NCBI GenBank assembly: GCA_035578155.1
Contig: JAPWDM010000001.1
Span: 14,300,725-14,364,724, forward strand
Origin: Brachynemurus nebulosus
Taxonomy: Eukaryota; Arthropoda; Insecta; Neuroptera; Myrmeleontidae
DNA: 64,000 nt
Direction of reading: 5' to 3'
In this document: positions 57,693 through 64,000 of the stretch, piece after piece
Layout: each line of letters starts with the position of its first letter
How positions within the stretch are numbered: the stretch's first letter is position 1
Made by a program: the position numbers and the translations under genes
Notes under the pieces: generated by a model
The model's input: the letters and a program-made list of their open reading frames with translations, nothing else
Databases searched by the model: none
Told to the model about the DNA's origin: nothing

Positions 57693-57951
57693 TTAACCCT
57701 AGAACGACAACGCTCAAAATTTAGCAAGTGAGTGTCATCCACGACACCTATTTCTTTTTCTATTTTTTAAATTAATTGCAGGTCAAATCGATATTTAATT
57801 GATATCAGTGTCAACGTCTATTTGTCTAAATGGTATTCAAATTTTTCCTAAAAAGGAAACTTATTACATTTTTGTCAACTTCTACATTATCAAAAGTTAC
57901 AGCGCTGAAACAAAAAACGTAGGTGTCACCGACTTGTCGTTCTAGGGTTAA
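57693..57951. mobile_element. piggyBac-type MITE, 251 bp, with TTAA target copies
   Basis: TTAA at 57,693-57,696, then CCCTAGAACGACA at 57,697. The right end TGTCGTTCTAGGG finishes at 57,947, followed by TTAA at 57,948-57,951. A perfect 13-bp TIR starting CCCTAG and a TTAA target duplication are diagnostic of the piggyBac superfamily. The subterminal words GAGTGTCATCCACGACACC and GTAGGTGTCACCGACTTG are related and inverted. No coding capacity. Confidence 0.93.
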
Positions 57952-58073
57952 ATATATCATGACAATATTATTCGTTTGTTTTTAAAAGAGAGTCACTAAC
58001 CTTCACAGAGGCTAGGAAACAACAACTGCCCAAACTACCCTATCGTCTCCTTTTATCAAAATACCCACTAAAG

Positions 58074-58366
58074 GAAGTTAACTGACCAAAGATAAGGTAT
58101 TTGATCATAAAGTACGTCTAACAAAAATAATTCTTATTTAAAAAATAAATCAAAAATATGCATGAAGTTAAATGACCACAGATTATGTATTTGATCATAA
58201 AGTGCATCTAATCAAAATAATTCTTATTTATAAAATAAACCAAAAATGTGAATGAAGTTAAATGACCAAAGATTATGTATTCAATCATAAAGAATATTTA
58301 ATCAAACATAAATAATGGTAAATAATAGATTAAAATTCTTATTTATAAATTAAATCAAAAATAAAA
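58074..58366 (+). repeat. 90-bp minisatellite, about 3.2 units
   Basis: Units start with GAAGTTAA(C/A)TGACCA at 58,074, 58,164 and 58,254. The conserved order is GATTATGTATTTGATCATAA, then TAATTCTTATTTA, then AAATCAAAAAT. The third unit contains a small insertion. Confidence 0.9.
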
Positions 58367-59075
58367 AAATAGCTCAATATTTCTATATTTTCAAATATAA
58401 ATATTCAACACAAGGAGGAAAGAAAAAATTAATCTTACGTAATATTTTCCGTGCTAAAGGTTATAACATTTTCAAATTTAACGTAAATACTAAAAATACT
58501 TTACATAACCATTATGTTTAGACTAATAAATTGTATTAGTTCATTAATTATTAAACCGTTTAGTACAGACTATAATTATACAAGCATTGTTTGCATATTG
58601 AGGTTATGTACTTCTTATTTCTTGCTTTAATCTTATCACTTGACAAAGGATATTGAATGGGGCATTATGAATATGACCTTGAATTTTGATCTTGGCCTCA
58701 AATTCATTGTCACCGTCGGATGCGCCGTGAAAAATGCTGAGACTTTGGCCTCATCATGTATATCCCAAAAATGCTTTTCCGCTCAGATTTTTGACCATTT
58801 TCATATTTTTGCTAACCTGTATAAACCGCATGAATTTTACATTGTATTAAATAAATGTGCCATCAATATTCTTCTTGTCCTATTCAATGAGAATGGAATT
58901 ACTGAATGGGACAAAAAATTAATTTTTTCAGACAAAAAAATTTACTATTATTTTAAAAAGAATAACATTTTTTTTAGTTTAAAACATAAAGTGGTATTTG
59001 AAGTATCTTATGCCGCAAGAATTAAAATATTTGATTACTTGGTTTTGAAGAAATAACGATTTTTAAAAAAAATGT
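58367..59075. other. AT-rich DNA with the longest open frame, not called a gene
   Basis: The frame at 58,640-59,056 on the plus strand (138 codons) is the longest in the window. It has no domain I recognise, no signal peptide, a Lys/Phe/Ile-rich composition that follows base content, and ends just before a Helitron 5' end. With no homologue search possible I leave it uncalled. Confidence 0.3.
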
Positions 59076-59288
59076 CCCATTCATTAAGTCTCTCCCCAAT
59101 AAGATACATTTTTCCACGGGAATTAAATATATTCTTGAGATAAAAATTAGCCTATAACCGTCTCTGTTCCGCAAAATGTGTCTGTGAAAAATTTGAAGTT
59201 AATCAGTTAAGCTGTTTAGGCGTGAAAGCCAGTCAAACAAACAAACGAACAAACAAACTCACTTTCGTATTTATAATATTAGTTAGGA
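59076..59288 (-). mobile_element. Helitron-like 5' region, minus strand
   Basis: On the minus strand it begins TCCTAACTAATATTATAAAT at 59,288, preceded by A, then ACGAAAGTGAGTTTGTTTGT, a GATTAACTTCAAATTTTTCA word, GGTTATAGGCTAATTTTTAT and TTCCCGTGGAAAAATG. This is the usual 5' end of insect nonautonomous Helitrons. The 3' end was not found; the copy stops near 59,076. Confidence 0.75.
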
Positions 59289-59347
59289 TATTTACAATAT
59301 GACCTTAAAATCTTACATCATAATTGTTTGTTTCAATATAAATATAA

Positions 59348-59690
59348 AATACCCCTGTCGCAGCATCCTGCATAACATAGCGAATTTCCGTTTATAAAAA
59401 TTAGTTTTTCTCGGAAACTAGTTGACATAGAATAATAGTTTAAAGAGCTTTTTTATGTAACTTTTTCTCCTCTTTTAAATGGTGTAAAAAAATTTGGCAA
59501 AAATTTTTAAATAAGTGGAAATTTTGGCAAAAAACTAATTTTTTGCAAGAACAAAAACCATGTTCCTGGCATCCGACGTGTCTGGCTGAAGAACTCATCC
59601 AATATTTTTGGACTTCCAACGTTGTCACCAAATTTCGTAACCCTAGGACATTTCGTTCGAGAGTTATCGTGCTGATACATAAATACATAA

Positions 59691-59760
<70 letters not shown>

Positions 59761-59884
59761 TTTAGTGAATATTATTTTCGGTTTCTAGGGACCTCAAAAC
59801 AAATTTCTGCCATACTCCCGGGCTCAAGTCGCGTCATGAGACCTACTGTAATAGCTGAATTTCCATTCTGGAAATTCGCTAAAA
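59348..59884 (+). mobile_element. reference copy of the HINE-like bipartite family
   Basis: The 5' end AAATACCCCTGTCGCAGCAT is followed by CATAACATAGCGAATTTCCG. The A block runs to GTTCGAGAGTTATCGTG (about 59,672). Then come a TACATAAA tail and (TA)n to 59,757, and a B block of AATTTTAGTGAATATTATTT, TTTCTAGGGACCTC, AATTTCTGCCATACTCCCGG. The 3' end is a hairpin with stem GAATTTCC / GGAAATTC and 5-base loop, then GCTAAAA. The subterminal 5' word TAGCGAATTTCC is the exact inverse of the 3' word GGAAATTCGCTA. Blocks A and B around a microsatellite, subterminal inverted repeats and a 3' stem-loop are the architecture of Helentron-associated elements (HINE, DINE-1). No coding capacity. Confidence 0.88.
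59695..59757. repeat. (TA)n microsatellite inside the HINE-like element
   Basis: About 55-60 bp of TA at the A/B junction. The length and unit of this tract differ in every copy of the family. Confidence 0.95.
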
Positions 59885-61151
59885 GGCGACTGCAGAAGTT
59901 TTTTATTATAGTGTGTCACTCTACAAGTTCCTAAATGGTTCTAGTAGCCGCAACTATTACCGAGAGAATTTTTACAGAAATTTTTGATGTTGTATATTCA
60001 AAAATTTCAAAGAGTTTTTCTAAAAATATTTAAATTTTCATGAAATTTTCGTCTATTTTTACATAAAAAAATCCTTTTGCTCGAAAACTGACCTAAAAGT
60101 TTGGTTCACAGAAAAGGTAATATTATAGAATATATTTGGTAGAAATTTCAAAAACATCGGTTAAGTAATTTTTAAGTGAAGTTCCTGCCAATTTTAAAAA
60201 TCCTATTCCAAGAAAAACGTGTTTAAAATTTCGTTATGTATATAGCCAGGAATAAGCCAAAAATCCTGTAGCACATCCTCTAGTACGTTTTATGTTCAGA
60301 GGCTAAAACATATGAACGACTACGAATTTCGCTCTGAAAATTTAAGAGTACATTCTCAAAATATTTTACCAATATTCTTTGGAAAAAAAATTTTAATTTC
60401 TTTTTCGTTCTAAAGAAATTTCTCCTCTTAAATAGTAAAATTGTAATAATAAGATGTGTCACTTCTAAGAGCGGTTATAGCTGACTCTACAGGAAACAGT
60501 TAACTTTTGTCATGTATTGTAATGTAATTATTCACGAAAAATTTAATTAACTCCTACGTATTGATTAATACGTTTCTTCCGAAAATGATTATAACTAAAA
60601 AAATGACGATTATTACTCAGCGAGTTGATTAATATGCCTAATTGATTCGTATGAAAAATTCTTTTTAAAATTTATGGTAGTTATGTAGGTATGCATGCAC
60701 CCTCAACCACATTCAACCAACCCATTGTGAAGAAGCAACTTCTTGTCTCAATAATTTTTACAGTAAACTTAATGATGATGAATGACCATCAATTTTAATT
60801 GGAACAAATTCACTAATGGCGGATAATTAATACCTCACTGTCTTCTCCTGTTCTATATTAAATTCATCGGCGCGTCACCCTTTTGCCCATCCCGTTACCA
60901 ACAGCAACCAACCACCTATAAATTCCAAACTTACTATAATTTACATGACACTTAGATAAATAATATAACCCCAGTTGGTCTGCTGGCGAGCGAGCGTTCT
61001 CTCTGTGTGTCCTTTATTACAAAAAAAAAAGGAAAATGGAACAGTAAAATAAAAATTACGTAAAATATAATGGCTGTGTAAGAATCCCAAAATAAATCCA
61101 TACTAAATCCTTCACATATGAGTGGCTAGATAATAAAAGCTAATACGTATA
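59885..61151. other. AT-rich DNA without recognisable gene
   Basis: No paired repeats were found. 60,870-61,020 is less AT-rich than the surroundings (GGCGCGTCACCCTTTTGCCC; GGCGAGCGAGCGTTCTCTCT), with no frame or RNA structure that I can name. Confidence 0.4.
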
Positions 61152-62143
61152 CAGGGTGCCCCAAAATTCCATGGAGCCGTAGAGCTACCACGTATTCTAG
61201 AGGTCAAAAGATGACGATTGGACCCAACTTACCGATGTACCAAAATGTACCATTTACAAAGATTTTAAAAGAGCCGAAAAATGAAGACAATGAATAAATC
61301 TTCCCACTAAAAAAATCTTGAAACCATATCTGCTTCCTTACGAAAATTTATCTAGGGGTGGGAGTGGTTTCAACCCTTCTTGAATTTTGGTTGACTTTCT
61401 TTGATGACTAAAAGTAGTGGCATCCTCTGAAATGCCTAGGTGTCAAATTTCATTAAAATTCGTTCTAATACGTTTCTAAACAACCTACAAAGATGTGATT
61501 TTTTAAAGTACCATCACAGTGTGATCGGCCGAAAAATAGTCAATTTTCGCGATTTTTTTCGGGTGGATAGGATGGGGGAATGGGAATGAATTTTTTTTAC
61601 GATTAATACCACTATTTAACAATACAAAAATATTTTTAAAAAATTTTTTTTTTATAATTATTATAATTTTTTGAAGAAAGTGTCTTTCAAAAAGGCCGAA
61701 ATTTGAAAAAACACACGGAAAACTGAAAAAAATATGTAATTTCTATTCAAACCACCGCCATTTTTTCAAAATTCAAAAAAAGCTCCCATAGGAATATTGC
61801 GGCTTACCTACAGATTGATAATCTGTTTGATTTGTTTTTTTCAGATAAAAACAAATAAAAAAAGTAAATAAAAAAAAATATTTTTGTATTGCCAAATAAT
61901 GGTATTCGTATTAATCGTAAGAAAAATTCATTCCCATTCCCCCATCCTATCCATCCGAAAAAAAATTGTAGAAATTGACTATTTTTCAGCCGATCACACT
62001 GTCAAGGCACCGTAAGTAAATTTTGAACTCCTCTCACGTGTAAATGGTATATTTTCGTACATAGGTAAGTTGAGTCCAATCGTCTTTTTATTACTTCTAG
62101 AAGACGTGGTAGTTTTATGTCCCAGGAATGTTGGGACACCTTG
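61152..62143. mobile_element. TA-flanked foldback MITE, 992 bp
   Basis: The left terminus CAGGGTGCCCCAAAATTCCA and the right terminus on the minus strand CAAGGTGTCCCAACATTCCT lie next to TA on both sides. Inverted similarity extends for several hundred bases: ACTACCACGTCTTCTAGAAG, AAGACGATTGGACTCAACTT, CAGTGTGATCGGCCGAAAAA / AGCCGATCACACTG, and GGGGGAATGGGAATGAATTT / AATTCATTCCCATTCCCCCA. Terminal CAGGGTG plus TA target fits a Tc1/mariner-type MITE. The terminal word resembles that of the 27.2-28.7-kb MITEs but the interiors differ. Confidence 0.87.
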
Positions 62144-63513
62144 TATATGGAAAATATAACCAAATATATATATGTGAGTGTTTATCAACTGTTTTATGGC
62201 TTGCCCATCCCTAACAATTATGTGTGTCCATTTAAGCTGCAGTGGGCGACATCTTTTTATGTTAATTTAATTGGTAACACTAATTTTAACATTAAAAAGA
62301 ATGTGTTTTTTTTTCACTGAAATTAATACACAAATAACATAAATAAAAGGTACAGGTTAGTACCCTTAAAATTCTATTTAGTACATGTATAAACCTTATT
62401 TATGTCAACCTTTTTGGTATACGGACGAATGCAACCGAATCGAGTTTTGTCACCTTATTATTAATGGTTGTTGGTTTTTTAACCATCTGGACTAAAATAA
62501 TCCGAGACAGTTAGGTAATGTTATAGAATAACCTTAAACAGGCTCAGTCAAAAATAACACCAAAGACCCTAAAAGTTTCAAATAATAATTACTACAAAAT
62601 ACACGGAAAGACATATCACACACGACGGATGAAAATTAGCTTATTCTAAATTATGTATAATGAATAGACTATGAAATTTCAGGAATTTTTATTTGAAACT
62701 TTTTAGAGCTTTTTCTTTTTAAGACATTTTGCTTCGAACTTTTTCTATAATCGATTTTTTGAATTGATTTAGCTTTCACCCTCAGAAGATACAAAGAGTA
62801 GGTACCATTTTTTTTTTTTTTTTTTTAAATTTTATCGATGCATCGACATCTAAAGGTCATTAGCATCTGCACTGATACATTTAATGAGGTACCATTTTTG
62901 TACAGTAAATAAGAAATGTCATTATAGTCGCAGTTATGAGTAAAATTAACTAAAATTGGTCTGACGTCATTAAACAAATGCAACAAATGAAACAAAATTA
63001 GACGAATCCAATTTTTTGTCTCTTTTCCTTTTTATTGTTTTTATATTAGAGTAATTATAGTAACTTAAAAATGTACGTCTAATTTTGTTTCATTGATGTC
63101 AGACCAACTTTAGTTAATTTGATACGTGTACCTATAATTATTATTGGTGATAATTACAGAAAATCTATTTAATAAATCTCTAACACTGACTAACAAACAA
63201 CGCAAAGAATAAGCCGCTGGGTATAGAAGAATGAAATTTTGCACAGGAGTTCCCTATGTAATGTAGGTCTAAGAAAAGATTTTTGAAAATTCGTCCTCTA
63301 AGTGGATTAAATAGCGAATGCAAATTCTTATGGAAATTCGTCATTTTTGAAGTTATATGGCTATTAAAATTTTTAAAATTAATTTACACTAACCGACATC
63401 CTGAGATGTTGCCGATGGTAAATCTCATCGGGTGGACTGACGGCTAGTACCTACTTAGGGAGGGAGTTCACGCCAGAAACGGCAAATAAAATAATTTTCT
63501 TCGAATCTCGTTT
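62144..63513. other. AT-rich DNA, small palindrome, no gene
   Basis: An imperfect inverted repeat at 62,946-63,118 pairs TTAACTAAAATTGGTCTGAC and AAACAAAATTAGACG with CGTCTAATTTTGTTT and GTCAGACCAACTTTAGTTAA. A fragment of the 34.6-kb repeat (GTACAGTAAATAAGAAATGT) lies at 62,893-62,945. A GC-richer patch is at 63,395-63,470. No coding frame. Confidence 0.5.
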
Positions 63514-64000
63514 TTTATTTTTATTTTGTTCTGTGGTTCTTTATAAACACGGTGATATATAAAACATGGCCAAAAAATATTTTTTTTCAAGTAGAAAAAT
63601 ATTTATTTGTGAGTCGTTGCACAGCTAAGTTGCGACTCTTTTGCAGACAACGCTCGCCCCCCTCACGATTTGATCAGTAATATTTAGTTTTGGTATGTAC
63701 ATGAGTTATAGTATGCACTGAGATACTGTTCTTTTATTTGTATGCCTTTGTAGACATTTTAATAAACAGTGAGTAAACCGCTTCTTTTGTTATTATTTTT
63801 GTTTTTACCGTTTCCCGAAAGTTGTGTTTTCCCCGACAAGGAAGATCATATCTCTATTTTTATTTTGTTCTGTGGTTCTTTACAAACACGGTGATATATA
63901 AAACATGACCAAAAAAAATTTTTCTCAGGTAGAAAAATATTTATTTGTGAGCCGCTGCACAGCCAAGTTGCTGCTCCTTTGCTGACAACGCTCGCCCCCC
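63514..64000 (+). repeat. ~145-bp segment duplicated at 339-bp spacing, cut by window end
   Basis: 63,514-63,661 and 63,856-64,000 share ATTTTGTTCTGTGGTTCTTT, AACACGGTGATATATAAAAC, GTAGAAAAATATTTATTTGT, GAG(T/C)CG(T/C)TGCACAGC and GACAACGCTCGCCCCCC, with few differences. The intervening part has TTTTAATAAACAGTGAGTAA, which includes an AATAAA word, and GAAAGTTGTGTTTTCCCCGA. This may be a tandem repeat with a ~339-bp unit, or part of an LTR-like element extending beyond the window. Confidence 0.8.

Noticed and set aside
1..64000. CRISPR array, bacterial operon or phage region
   Set aside because: No short regularly spaced direct repeats with unique spacers, no ribosome-binding-site-led gene clusters, and clear eukaryotic repeat content throughout.
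63514..64000. Definite LTR retrotransposon
   Set aside because: No TG...CA borders, primer-binding site or polyprotein frame is visible, and the second copy is truncated by the window end.

Overview
The window looks like AT-rich, gene-poor nuclear DNA of an arthropod, most likely an insect. I base this on base composition, long (TA)n tracts, frequent TAGGTACCTA-type words, and insect-style hAT, piggyBac-type, Tc1/mariner-type, Helitron and HINE/DINE-1-like repeats. The order cannot be fixed from sequence alone; hemipteroid or lepidopteran sources are possible. I found no convincing protein-coding gene, tRNA gene, rRNA or CRISPR array. No open frame exceeds about 140 codons, and most of the longer ones run through satellite monomers, (TA)n (poly Tyr-Ile) or repeat copies.

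Layout. 1-3,335: a satellite of ~145-bp monomers in two arrays facing opposite ways around a ~235-bp spacer, with dimeric higher-order structure in the left arm and a tetrameric echo in the right. 5,489-11,146: a nested imperfect palindrome whose arms carry homologous microsatellites of very different length. 11,495-12,142: a head-to-head 5' terminus of a dispersed family, joined to the rest of its A block. 12,926-15,747: a TA-flanked palindromic element, then a 1.6-kb TIR element with repeated subterminal words. 16,930-17,818: a Helitron-like element. 18,265-19,615: a pogo/Tigger-like TIR element enclosing an ungapped 315-bp inverted repeat. 21,450-22,545: a TIR-like element enclosing a HINE copy. 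25,182-26,792: a hAT element with a perfect 8-bp target duplication, inserted in a short tandem repeat. 27,090-29,034: a HINE copy split by two inverted TA-inserting MITEs. 29,730-30,215: a tRNA-related SINE. 34,890-35,924: a TIR element with GC-richer cargo. 36,141-39,863: a 3.7-kb element with ~145-bp TIRs, carrying another HINE copy and a palindrome. 44,210-44,582: a complete small Helitron. 45,138-45,297: a 75-bp-arm hairpin. 47,307-48,624: a TIR element with repeated GGGGCTAAATGG words. 54,663-57,335: a 2.7-kb hAT containing a smaller hAT and a hairpin MITE. 57,697-57,947: a piggyBac-type MITE with TTAA ends. 58,074-58,366: a 90-bp minisatellite. 59,348-59,884: the best HINE copy. 61,152-62,143: a TA-flanked foldback MITE. 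63,514-64,000: a 339-bp-spaced duplication cut by the window end.

There is no operon or pathway here. What links the parts is nested transposition and repeated inverted duplication. The best candidate for something undescribed is the dispersed bipartite family (A block, (TA)n, B block, terminal hairpin), which has the architecture of Helentron-associated elements (HINE/DINE-1), together with the head-to-head satellite and the unusual number of long, near-perfect hairpins.
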